DNA of 64,000 nucleotides from Mytilus trossulus. Its lineage: Eukaryota > Mollusca > Bivalvia > Mytilida > Mytilidae. Shown one piece after another: positions 12,601-23,929 of this stretch. The DNA is taken from the NCBI RefSeq assembly GCF_036588685.1, contig NC_086379.1, forward strand, positions 77,717,727 to 77,781,726. Reading direction: 5' to 3'. The notes under the pieces are model-generated. The model did not search any database. It worked only from the letters and a program-made list of their open reading frames with translations, and was not told the DNA's origin. A program made the position numbers and the translations under genes. How positions within the stretch are numbered: position 1 is the stretch's first letter; every line of letters starts with the position of its first letter.

Positions 12601-13460
12601 GTCATTAAAGTTAACTCAATTTTAAGTAAAATTTCATTCAGTCTGAAATTTGTATTTTTCCAACAATATGGACAACAATATATAAAATGTTACCAATTAG
12701 TGTTATTTCTTAAGTAGAAAAACATGTCGGTAATTTGGAATCACAAAAAACGATCCCATTTTGTTAAATGGTTTGTACATATGCCAATTTACAGAAAAAC
12801 GGTGGCTAGGTATAAATAATACAAATAGACTACACAACGTTACACAGTATACTACATCGTATTTCCTTGTCGCACACCATTTCAATTCAATACACTTTGA
12901 TAAACAACCGCTAATAGGCTATAAAAATGTCAAAAGTACATGTAAAATAGATTTATAATAATTACCTATAATTACCAAAAAACATGTGTTTGCATATTTT
13001 TGTTCAGAAATTTTACTCAATCATTGTATTACTATGTGTGCCAATTGCATAAATAAGATGTTTATATTAATCCGTCAACATAAAAAAAACACCATACAGA
13101 TACAATAAAATGTTTACAAAATAACCATTCACAGGTTAAAATATGTATCAATATTTATTGCAATACCTGCTTTTAATTCCATTGGAGGACACAAGATTGG
13201 AATAATCCGGGGAAAAAAAGAAAATGAAAAGGAATAATTTCCAATAATACATGTATATTAAGGAAGTACTTCAGAACTAAATACGTCAAATTTGATGAAT
13301 TGCTAATTGTATATAAAATAACGTTTATAGGATGTTATATCTAATTTTATTTGAAAGTTACGTAAACGGCAAAAACAATATATTTGAATTAATAATAAGT
13401 ACTAGTAATTTTGCTGAGGTGTTAACAATGAAGAAATTTAAGGAAGTGCAAAAAAGTAAA
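12601..13460. other. Region 5' of the chitinase gene; no gene seen
   Basis: AT-rich sequence upstream of the chitinase ATG. Any promoter and 5'UTR should lie here, but no TATA-initiator pair stands out among the many AT runs. The 60-112-codon ORFs are low complexity and unrelated to anything I recognise. Confidence 0.5.
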
Positions 13461-13464
13461 TTAA

Positions 13465-13680
13465 TTTATAAGGTAATGGCAACAGTAGTATACTGCTGTT
13501 CATTCATAAATCGATTGAGAAAAAAAACCAAATCCAGGTTACAAACTAAAACTGAGAGAATCACCTCAAATATAAGAGGAGAACAACGACACAACAGAAA
13601 CGCAACACTAAATGGCAACGCACACAGAAAAGAACTATTATATTACAATGACCATTTTGCTAAACCATGATTTGAATACA
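13465..13680 (+). repeat. Interspersed repeat family F
   Basis: Contains GTAATGGCAACAGTAGTATAC, ATAAATCGATTGAGA and 'acaacgacacaacagaaa'. It reappears at 34765-34990 and in part at 8370-8410. The overlapping 112-codon ORF is repeat-derived. Confidence 0.65.
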
Positions 13681-14089
13681 GACTAAAAAAATGACCCGGT
13701 ACGAACTGGCAACTTTACTAAATGTCTCCAACTTCATAACCAACATTCAAGATGCTTTTTTAACCTTAGACACGCCGTGAAAAATATGATGATAACATAT
13801 TTTGAAATGTAATTAGAAGTATGAACATCAAGAAGGAAATATCTTGACATTACAATTTACTTGTATAGATAAATCTATACCAATTAAGAACGCAAACTCC
13901 AGTACATTTGTATAACTATGTGTTTCCATTCAAAACACTTTATCTAACTTTTTCAAGAATAGTGAGATATTCTTTTTCTTGTTAAATTATACGGAGAAGC
14001 AGTAGATAACAAAGGAATTCATAAGTCATAAATAAACAGACAAAACCAAGATTAAATAAAGACAAATAGACAAACAAACAAACAACATT

Positions 14090-14255
14090 ACATAAAACTG
14101 GGGTGGTGTTAGGTAAACCGGAAGGGTGAGTAGGGTCTGTGAGCCGGAAGGGTTAGCATGGTCTTAGGTGAGCCGGAAGGGTTAGCATGGTCTTAGGTGA
14201 GCCGGGAGGGTTAGGAGGGTCCACATGTGGCATCCGTCGTGTTGCTCATGCAAGT
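14090..14255 (+). repeat. Family A derivative with internal 30-bp tandem expansion
   Basis: The family A end has been amplified. GAGCCGGAAGGGTTAGCATG and variants recur four times at about 30-bp spacing before the usual 'cacatgtggcatccgtcgtgttgctc' terminus. Confidence 0.7.
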
Positions 14256-14825
14256 ACAAACACAGTGATAATTAGATATAAGAAAATGTGGTATACAACA
14301 ATTTTGTTAATAGATGTTTAAATTTCTACACTGGCACAAATTAATCTCCGGCGATATTTTTATAGATTAAAATTAAACGCGCGACAATGCTTATATTTCT
14401 ATAAAAAAAAATCAGTGGTATACATACTGATCACATAACCTTTTCTACTATTGACTTCGAAAAGGGTTGTGGCTTGTTTTATAAACAGATGGAAAATCCT
14501 TTTTCATGATAGAGATATAAATTTCAATTTATGGACGTAGCTTCTGCTTTTAGGAGATTTGTTTTTAATCGGCCGTTGTTGTCTTTTTAGATTTTTCTAT
14601 CTCTATATATCGTCTTATTGTCCGCTTGCTTAAAATGTTGACTAGCTTCAGCCTGGTGACTTCAATACTTGGTTTTGACATGTAATTGATCATTCAATAT
14701 ATAAAACTCCTACCACATTCATCGAAGATTGATTTTACATCAGTTTTAACGTTGTAATCATTACATTAACCTTTACACAATACTGTTGATCTTCTGATAG
14801 ATTATTCTGTTCACATATTCATTTG

Positions 14826-15225
14826 CTAAATTTAGTCCTGGTATCTATGATGAGTTTATTTACAACCACTGGGTCGATGCCACTGCCGGTGGAGATTTAT
14901 TTCCCCGAGGGTATCACAAGCCCAGTAGTCAGCACAAAAAGTGCTGACATGAATTGTCATTGATATGGTTATATTTATAAATTTACTGTTTACAAATTTT
15001 TGATTTTTTTGAAATATTAAGGCTTTTCTACCTCAGGCATAGATTACCTTAGCTGTATTTGGCAACACTTTTAGGAATTTTGGTCTAATGCTCTTCAACT
15101 TCGTACTTTTTTTGGCCTTTTTAACTTTTTTGGATTCGAGTGTCACTGATGAGTCTTTTGTAGACGAAACGCGTCTGGCGTATATACTAAATTTAGTCCT
15201 GGTATCTATGATGAGTTTATTGTAA
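14826..15225 (+). repeat. Interspersed repeat family B, full-length copy
   Basis: About 400 bp flanked at both ends by TTTAGTCCTGGTATCTATGA. The inner block reads TGATGAGTCTTTTGTAGACG. Further copies: 29375-29880 (reverse), 46300-46415, 54795-54900 and 55990-56125. The 79-codon ORF over it is a by-product. Confidence 0.75.
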
Positions 15226-15864
15226 ACAGTTATTTCAAAACCATAACATTGAGAGAATGTATTTTGGGTCATTTGTTTATGTCTGTTCTAAAAAATTAAT
15301 AACTGCAGACGGAGGGGATAGGATAAGAATTGTTTAACCCCTGAAATTGCAAATGTAGTAATCCTGTTCAAGACTTTCGTGCTAATTTTGTTGATCATTG
15401 AACAGGTTATTACAATCTGGACTCTTCAGTAGAGAAAGATTACTTTCAATGTTAAAATGAAATTTTATTAAAACCATATCGAAATTTACGTATTTGACTT
15501 AAAAATTCCAATTGCATGCATAGTTTTTGGTAAAAAAATAAGAGCAACCACTTAAAAAATAAATCCTTGTAAAATACATTTTGTTGCACAATATAAAAGA
15601 GGTTTTACGCTGTCCGTGCTCATATCTAAATATCAACTACAAGATCTCAACTTGAGGCTTTTTTTGCCACCACCTTTACTAGTAATCTAACGTTAGAATC
15701 AATCCAAGATGTGCGAAATGTTTAAAATTGAATTCGAAAAAAAATCCTTTATATAATATGTTCTCTTTAGTGAAGACCCATCTAGGTTAATGATTATTGC
15801 CATTTATCAAAGACACACAATTTATAATGCCATGGCGTTGTCAGTTTATTTTCGATTTATAATA

Positions 15865-16506
15865 AAATTGAGAATGGAAATGGGGAATGTGTCAAAGAGA
15901 CAACAACCCGACCAAATAAAAAACAAACAACAGCAGAAGGTCACCAACAGGTCTTCAATGTAGCGAGAAATTCCCGCACCCGGAGGCGTCCTTCAGCTGG
16001 TCCCTAAACAAATATATACTAGTTCAGTGATAATGAACGCCATACTAATTTCCAAATTGTACACAAGAAACTAAAATTAAAATAATACAAGACTAACAAA
16101 GGCCAGAGGCTCCTGACTTGGGACAGGCGCAAAAATGCGGCGGGGTTAAACATGATGTTTGTGAGATCTCATCCCTCCCCCTATACCTCTAGCCAATGTA
16201 GAAAAGTAAACGCATAACAATACGCACATTAAAATTCAGTTCAAGAGAAGTCCGAGTCTGATGTCAGAAGATGTAACCAAAGAAAATAAACAAAATGACA
16301 ATAATACATAAATAACAACAGACTACTAGCAGTTAACTGACATGCAAGCGCCAGACTTCAATCAAACTGACTGAAAGATTATGATTTCATCATATGAACA
16401 TCAGGCACAATCCTTCCCGTTAGGGGTTTAGTATCATACCATTATAACATATATGAGAAGAACATAACCCGTGTCATGCCAACAACTGTTTTTAGAATAA
16501 ATGTGT
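15865..16506 (-). mobile_element. 3' untranslated tail of a retroelement (family C)
   Basis: Read on the minus strand this follows directly the stop codon of the retroelement ORF at 16507. It ends with TGTCTCTTTGACACATTCCC and CCATTCTCAATTTT. The same end, 5'-truncated to varying extent, occurs at 19360-19425, 22790-22950, 23590-23725 and 56130-56260. This is the pattern left by target-primed retrotransposition. Confidence 0.6.
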
Positions 16507-16845
16507 TTAGTTCCGACGCAAAGACCTTATCAGTGACTCAATATTAACGCCAAAATATGCAATCTTTAATGACTTGACAACAGTATCGTAATTATATCTC
16601 TTCTTAATAAGTCTATTCAAAGGTTTTGTAAGTTTCTGAGGTGAATACTGACACCTTTGTGCTTTATACAGAATATTTCCATAAAAAATTGGATGTGAAA
16701 TACCTGAACGTATAAGAAGTCTGCATGTTGAGCTATATTTACGAATGATGTCTTTATACCGATGATAAAATTTAGTAAATGTTTTGACTAGTTTGTGATA
16801 TCGAAAACCCTGGTGTAATAATTTATCATTATAAGTTTGAATGTC
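16507..16845 (-). pseudogene. C-terminal coding fragment of a retroelement (112 codons)
   Basis: Open on the minus strand from 16845 to TAA at 16507-16509, with no ATG at the start, so it is a 5'-truncated remnant. The translation holds HQGFRYHKLVKTFTKFYHRY and SGISHPIFYGNILYKAQR. This pattern resembles the region downstream of the reverse transcriptase in non-LTR/Penelope-like proteins of invertebrates and fish (recognition from memory, not searched). At the 5' end it abuts a family A segment (GAAAGATACCAGAGGGACA), so either this is a truncation junction or family A is part of the same element. Confidence 0.55.
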
Positions 16846-16849
16846 CCTC

Positions 16850-17750
16850 TGGTATCTTTCGTCCCTCTTTTATAAAAATCTAGAGTACTAAAGAAACGAG
16901 TTTGCCGAATTTTCTGCAAACCACGTGGAGATATAGATTTAGATCGTATCGGTTTTTCTAAAATAATTTCTCTTACATGCATCACATTTCATCACTTAAT
17001 CCCTCGATTCACTCTACTTCTCGAGCTGGATAGGAAGCAGTATAAATGCTTCTATTATCCGCCACAAAATGATCAGATTAAATAACCAGAACCTTACAAG
17101 AAAAACACACAAAAAAGAGCAAATTTTGGTCTGAACAACTGATTTAACTGTCAATTTTAAATTGCTACAAGAAAACGCAGTTTTTTGTAAAGTTCTGCTT
17201 GAAACTTTGGCTTGTCGCATTATAACTGAAAATCGAAGAAAAAAATATGCATTTGTCGCTTTTATGTAAAGTTTCTAATACATCTAATTCTATCTTCGAC
17301 ACAAACGCCAAAAAGAAAACAGAATTTAGCAAATCTACAAGTAATTTTTTGCAAGTCTTTTCAAAGTGACAATTCCATGCCTATATTTTTAGTAAAAGCG
17401 AAATCAGACATATACCACCTTAACCATATTCTATCGTCTAATAAAAACATCATCGTTGAGATTCGTTTATTTGATGAAATAAGTGAAAAGTCGATATAAT
17501 CAACGAGACAACAGCCATAGTTGTTATTGGTTTTGAACTGGGTGTCAATAACTGCGAGTACTTTCAGAGCTTTACTAAGTGTATTTTTTGTTGCTAGAAA
17601 TAAGGAATGCCACGTCCGGTCTGTGCTTTTGTTTATGTGTTTCGGCTTTGTTCCAATTTAATGAGTCAAATCTTTCTCAACTGATTTGTAAAGTGTGTTT
17701 TTATGCTGTGCTGTTGCACCACTGTTCCAGATCAGGGTGGATCTAAAGCT
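16850..17750. other. No gene seen
   Basis: AT-rich sequence between the retroelement remnant and a family D copy. Two short minus-strand ORFs (65 and 68 codons) have no recognisable features or splice context. Confidence 0.5.
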
Positions 17751-17759
17751 CACAATCAT

Positions 17760-18065
17760 ACTTCATCCCGTCACATTATATATGTGTCTGTAACAAGTCA
17801 GAACCCAGTAGCTCAGTGGTTGTCGTTGGTTCATGTCTATCATATCTGTTTTCGATAATTGTTCTGTTATAAATTAGGCGCTGTTTAGTTTTCTCAATTG
17901 ATGTTTCATATTTTTTATGTCGGGCCTATTTGTAGTCGACTATACAGTATGTGTTTTTCTCGTTGTTTAAACCGTGAGGTTGTCTATAAATGCTTACTTT
18001 TACATTATTTGAACTTTGGTGGATAGTTGTTTCATTGGTAATCGTACCACATCGCCTTTTTTATA
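17760..18065 (+). repeat. Interspersed repeat family D, longer copy
   Basis: Contains CCGTCACATTATATATGTG, CAGTGGTTGTCGTTGGTTCA and GATAGTTGTTTCATTGGTAA. It shows more of the family 5' of the core than the copy at 10660-10845. Confidence 0.7.
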
Positions 18066-18667
18066 TATACATGTTTATAAATGTATTCGACAAAAATAGA
18101 ATTTCATATATATGTTACAGTAACAGTCATCCATGTATATCATTTTTTTTTAAATATCGACATTTTTACCTTGTAGTTTAGATAATTTAGTATTCACTTT
18201 TCATTGCATACGTCATGTTGTAAATCAGTTTTGTCAAGGTGTGAAGGAATTTGACGGGGAAAAAAACGAAAAAATCAAACAAAATAAAATGTTTAAGGAG
18301 GTAAATTATGAAGAAAAAACAAATTACCGACGATGACAAAATTTTCCTAAATTGGGACAAGCAAGCTCAAAATAGAATAAAAAAATGTTTTGCTGACCAC
18401 TTGAAAGATAAGCGCACACGACGGAGATCAATTTATATTCAAATTCAAAAGCTTTATTTTAAGTTGGCATGTCATATAACAATAACATAAGCTCTTTGAT
18501 CTGTTGACCGTTTATATTTCATGCACATTTAGGCAAGGTTGAACTAATCTAAATACTATATGGTATGTTCATGCATGAGCATTACGCTTAACGCAATATT
18601 AAAGCAGCAACATAAAAACTAAAGCGCAACAATGGATTTAAAGCCATAAACTACAAGGTATGGCTTG

Positions 18668-18808
18668 AAATCCTTCAGATATTCTGCAGCCAAACTATGG
18701 AATGAGTTGCCATACCACATTAGAACTGAAACATCTTTTATCCAATTTAAGAGTCTAATAAACTCATGGAATGCTGACACATTTTTCTCTTACAATGCAT
18801 GTGCTTAG
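18668..18808 (+). pseudogene. LINE reverse-transcriptase C-terminal fragment
   Basis: Forty-six codons and a TAG give RYSAAKLWNELPYHIRTETS, then FIQFKSLINSW. This is the C-terminal signature of CR1/Jockey-type LINE polymerases ('ayklWNsLPxxIR...FKxxLK'). Only the end of the ORF survives, as expected of a 5'-truncated insertion. The flanking 18600-18660 segment adds nothing recognisable. Confidence 0.75.
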
Positions 18809-18934
18809 AAGAACTTTTATGCTTAATGTTACAGCTTTGAAACATAATAGTGCTGTTTCTTACACTTCCACACCTTTTGTGTGTATTTGCTTAGCTTATA
18901 AATAAGGTAATTAAAGCAAAATGGATTAGACACA

Positions 18935-19425
18935 AATGAGACAACTCACGACCAGATACCTAACGACGTAGAAGTAAACACCAAGAAAACTGTTCACCGT
19001 ATGGGTTTCAACAATGAGCAAAACCAATATCGCAAAGTTAGCTTTAAAAGGCTCTGGAACTGAATATGGAAAACAATTCAAACAAGAAATATAATGGCCT
19101 GATTCACGAACAAAACAATGAACAAAATACGAAAGATACGACAACCACCGAATTACATTCCGACTTGGGACGTGCATTCAGAATGTGACTGTGTAAAACT
19201 TGTTTTCTGGCGCCACCCCCCTCCAGACAGTAGTTTTACAGAACTATATAAGAGCAAACTATAATAATCAATTGAAAAGGGTTTAAGCAGAAAACATTTA
19301 TCACAGTTCATAGCACGGTATTTATACAACTCCATAACAAAAAATATACTGCTGTTGTTTTTTCTATGGTCGGGTTGTTTTCTCTTTGACACATTTCCCA
19401 TTTCCATTCTCAATTTTACTAAGTA
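18935..19425 (-). repeat. Decayed family D copy followed by a family C tail
   Basis: 18935-19195 matches family D in order (CAAATGAGACAACTCACGAC, TTCAACAATGAGCAAAACC, GACTTGGGACGTGC). 19360-19425 is the end of the retroelement tail (GGTCGGGTTGTTTTCTCTTT). The ORFs here are repeat by-products. Confidence 0.6.
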
Positions 19426-19429
19426 CATA

Positions 19430-21240
19430 TCTGTATATGAATGTACTCGTAGTTACTGACAGGTTGAGGGCTAAATTGTCAGATAATGTATAAATTTGAC
19501 ATTTAGAAACCCTTATTGTGTGATAGGAACAAAAATGAACGATAGAATTTAAGATAGAAAGCGAGAAGATAGTGTTATTATGTGCTTTTAGAGAATACAA
19601 AGACAAATTTAGTTAAAGGTCTTTTTTTCTTGCTTAAAAATGACATACGTGAATTCCCAATATGTTCCTTTTTGTCAGTACATGCTTCCTCTGTATGGTG
19701 GGATGAAGGGATGAAAAACAAACATAATGTATGAATTGAAAACTGTCACTTATTATTAAAATGACGCTGCAGCAACAAAATGAAGAAAAAAACCATGTAT
19801 AATTAAATCAATGAAATATATGTAAGTTACTAGCCATTTTAAGTTTCTTTCTTTAAAAAGAAACGAACATTATATTGGTTAATTTAAAAAAAAAACAAGA
19901 AATAGACACAATCCGTAGTTTTACATTTTAATACAACTTTTGTATTACGTTTTTGGCTTTCGGACTATGTTGACCTACAACACTGTAATAAATGACTACG
20001 AAACTTTTGCCAGTAACGTTTATTTTCTTTCCTTTTACAAATACCGATTGTATTATTATTTTATGTATAGATATCTAATATGCTATCATGCCCAATAATT
20101 TCGTCATTTGAACCATATTCCACATATTACACTGAACAGTTATTGAGCGTTGTAAATCGATCTTCCGTTCTGCAAATCAGGCTTAACTAAAATTACTTTG
20201 AAGTAAGCAGCAAATTTAAAACTTAAACATTTGATTTATAACAAAGGGTTAGCCATAAATGCAATACACAATTATGAAAATATAAAACAAAGGGAACTCA
20301 GGACATGCAAAAGTTGTTAAACAAAAACATAAAAATAGCCACATGAAAAAAGTGAAGACAAATAAACTACACCTTAATTGTGTATTTTCTAACGTTTTAA
20401 CATCAATTTCATCATAGATAAAAACAAAAATGAAAGGATTTTTATAAAAGTTATTTGGTGGACAATATACATAATTTTGCTTGAACTCAAAATCTTTAAC
20501 GTTCTTCTATTTTCAAGATTTTTGTTCAAGATTTATAAATATAACAATAAAAAATAGAACAAATTCCCTAAAAAATTGCGAATAGGGCTTGGGTTGTGCA
20601 AGATCAAAGTCATTAGTGATTGCTTAACAGAGTTCACATATGGTGGTTTCTCAATGTTTTGATTAGGTTCCGTGTGCTTTACCTGAAATCTTCTGTTTGA
20701 AGGAAGCACTGACTGGGCTTGGGTTTGAAGGAAGCACTGACTGGGCTTGGGTTTGACAAAACATATGATTGCAATTATCTTAATAAAAGAAATCAATAAA
20801 CAGATTGGTACGATATTATCCTAAATGTCGGCAATATCAAAGAAAATATGTATTACAAAGTTCACTCAAAAATCTTTATAAACTAAATTTCCAAAACAGA
20901 TTTTTATATTTCATTTTGCTTTCTTGTCGTAAAGAATACTTTTTAAAACTTAAGTAAGTATATTTTATGTTATTAATAATTATACTGCATTTATAGACAG
21001 TATATTGTAATGAATTCTTTTAAAGGAAGATTTCGCAATTATTTTAACAATATATTTCCTGAAAATATAGAGTATTTTAAAAACAAATGTCAGATTCAGT
21101 ATACATATAACTGAGTTAAAACATTTACAAAAACTTTAAATATAGGCGACAATTGTCTTATATCTCGTTTTGAGAAATAGCCGTCAAGTGAAAGCTGTCA
21201 GTGTAATTGAAGTTATATTTTCTGTTTTTAATTTATTTAC
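19430..21240. other. Region upstream of the homeobox gene; no coding sequence seen
   Basis: AT-rich, with one 28-bp tandem duplication at 20702-20755 (GGAAGCACTGACTGGGCTTG twice). A 5'UTR exon of the homeobox gene probably lies here, because its first coding exon starts with an acceptor at 21249-21250. I could not place that exon. Confidence 0.5.
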
Positions 21241-21252
21241 TTATTTTCAGAC

Positions 21253-23467
21253 ATGGGTAGTGGAACAATGACAGCCAAATCAAAGCGTCAAAGAACTAAA
21301 TATACCAAGGAACAGGTATGAGATTGATATTTTTGATATCATTTATATTGTGTTACATTGTCCTCTGTCGAAATCTCTCAAAATTCTGCAAAGGGAGATT
21401 TTCTTTTTGATTCTTTGTGGTTATTGAATGTAAAAGCATTTTTAGGTCTTAATCTAAAAATAACAAAATATACCTTTACGGAAATCAAACTTTTTCACAT
21501 AAGATTATTTACTTGTAATTTTAGGCAGTTACCTTTGTTTTGACGTTAAAATAAATAAAATAATCAAAACGACCGCTTTCTGAATGCATTTAAAATTCTA
21601 GATGGAAAACAGGTTGTTCTTTATATTCATATTTGGCAACTTGTTATAGATTTTTTTTCATTTAAAGATTAAAACATGAATCTTATTGTTTTCATTATTA
21701 TAAATGTTGCAAATGAATAAAACCTATATTCTTTATGTTGCTAGCTTGAAGCTTTGGAGAGAGTGTTTATCTCTAACCAGTACCCAGATTCTCTCACTAC
21801 AGACGAATTAGCTGATCAGTTAGAAATCTCAAATGAAAAGGTGTCTGTAAGTATGCTTATTCATTTTCATAAAAAAAATCAGATGATTTCCGGGTCTGAA
21901 ATATAAAATCGATTTTGCAATTCTAAAAACTAGGTACGGGGAAAATATTTAGAACTTTTCACCTGGTAAAATCGATTTATTGTATACATTGACATTGTAT
22001 TTTCGCGCCGGAATATGTATCGACAGTGGCCTATAACTTCTTACTTCCCCTTTATTCTAAATTTGACTGATGGTTAGATGTGTCATTAGCAATCATACCA
22101 CTTCTCCCACTTTTTGATATGTAATATTTGTCGCTGAACTTTAAGTAAACAAAATTTTAATCAATATATTTAATTTCCATGTTATATGATGTGTACATAA
22201 TTTTAAAAAAATGGAATTACCTGAAAGATTCATCAATCTTGTTATTTTGTCACCGATGGCTTAAAAAATACGTGTTTAAAAAGTTTAATCTCCAAATGAC
22301 AGCGATATTCTATATTGATTAAAAAGCATCTCATGTTGAATTCGAGTCTGATAAAATTGATATTGTCACTATAGCAACACAACCAGAAAGACAATCGGTT
22401 TAATACAGAGGTCATTTCTTTTTCAGATCTGGTTTCAAAACAGAAGATCTAAGTTTAAAAGACAATACAAGGATTCACAAGTTACATGGATGAGAAATCA
22501 GATGTATGACCAAGAAAACAGACCGCCAGTTTTAACCATCCCAAGTGAACCGAGACGACCAATGAAGCCAACATCTGATATTTTAGGAAGACCACATGTG
22601 TTAACAGTCTCGACAGCAAATCACCAACACACCGTTGATAATAAGAAACCAGTTTCAAAGTAAGTTTATCTCTTAGTAAAATCCCAACAAACGCAGTCAT
22701 CTGCTGGAAATGTAAAAAATACATGATAAATCTTCAGGTTATACAGCTTAGGCAATAATTGACTTCACTGCGATTAAAGCATCAATTTTCATTGAACTAG
22801 TACACATTTTGTTTAGGGGCCAGTGGAAACCTGTCTCCAGTGTGGGATTTTTCTCGCTTAGATGACGACCTATTGGTAGACTTCGGCTGTTTTCTGTCCT
22901 TTTGTCGGATTGTTTTGTCTTTGATACATTCTTAATTTCCATTCTCAAATTATACCGTACGTAAAACCAACGAAAATTGCTTTTTAGATAAGATAACAAA
23001 ATCACAAGGGTTCGTGTCTTTAATCATTCAACCTACTCATAATATAGAAACAGTAATACATGAATTGAACGGTATAATCTTGTTTTAATGTATGTATTAT
23101 TTAAACTGCTTGCCTTTTTTCTACATTGCACATTTTATTTTTTAGCTTACACTACAAGCCAAATGCTGACGTACTGTCCACACCTTTACCATGGGAGCAT
23201 AACTTTGGATACACAACTCCATCACCACCGTTTGACTATTCGTCTTGTGCAAATGACATTTTGAAAGACTGTAGTGTGAACCCAGCATCAACAAGACCTG
23301 ACTATCCAATCGATATACAGTACCGCGGTCATGTGACTCCCCCTGGTTTCTGGTCACCATACGTGACAAGTTCTATTCAACCAGCACCTGTTCGATCATG
23401 CATGTTTTCTAACTATCCATTTTTTCCGCAAACGCAAGTGACCAATCAGCAGTTGACTTTATTATAA
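21253..23467 (+). CDS. Divergent PRD-class homeobox transcription factor
   Basis: Nuclear DNA-binding regulator (family knowledge). Coding exons 21253-21315, 21745-21846, 22427-22659 and 23146-23467 join in phase to 239 residues. The homeodomain is residues 10-69, with Arg5, Leu16, Phe20, Tyr25, Trp48, Phe49, Gln50, Asn51 and Arg53 in place; helix 3 reads KVSIWFQNRRSKFKRQ. Introns fall after homeodomain position 12 and between 46 and 47; the latter is a PRD-class hallmark. QLEALERVF and NQYPD also favour PRD-like genes, while RRSKFKR recalls Dlx. There is no paired box, octapeptide or OAR motif. The C-terminal 170 residues are Pro/Ser-rich and unrecognised. The start ATG lies three bases after an acceptor, so a non-coding first exon is expected upstream. 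I cannot name the orthologue; it may be a lineage-specific gene. Confidence 0.88.
22790..22950 (+). repeat. Retroelement tail (family C) in homeobox intron 3
   Basis: Sense orientation on the plus strand: GGGGCCAGTGGAAACC, GACTTCGGCTG, then a TTTGTCTTTGATACATTC end. 5'-truncated copy of the tail defined at 15865-16506. Confidence 0.65.
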
Positions 23468-23589
23468 ACTGTGTTATTATTGTACTATTGTAGTACCAGT
23501 TATCTAATTTGTACATATCCTATTATATCATATATAAAGTGCTGTATTCATTAGAATGTATTTCTTTATTCATTTCTTAATCTTGTATT

Positions 23590-23725
23590 AGATAAAATTG
23601 AGAAAGGACATGGTGAACGTGTCAAAGCGACAACCACCCGACCATAGAGCAGACAACAGCCGAAGGCTACCAATGGGTCTTCAATGTAGCGAGAATTCCC
23701 ACATACGTAGGTGTCCTAGAAACTG
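23590..23725 (-). repeat. Retroelement tail (family C) just 3' of the homeobox gene
   Basis: Contains AAAATTGAGAAAGGACATGG, GTGTCAAAGCGACAACCACC and CTTCAATGTAGCGAGAATTC. It begins about 120 bases after the homeobox stop codon and may lie in or next to its 3'UTR. Confidence 0.7.
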
Positions 23726-23929
23726 TAACATATAACATGTGTATCCATCTAAACTTTAAAAAAAAATCTGCTTATATGTTTTAAAAATCGGCAATTGTTT
23801 CATAATACAAATGTGATCAAGTGTATCCGAATGTTCCTGAACGATGACCGATGATTATTCTTTTTTTTATTACAATTTTTTGTTTTTTTCGTTTATTTTT
23901 TTTGTACATTATTTAAGTCGTTAGTTTTC

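Noticed and set aside
16788-17220. Minus ORFs of 65 and 68 codons
   Set aside because: Different frame from the recognisable retroelement fragment; no motifs.
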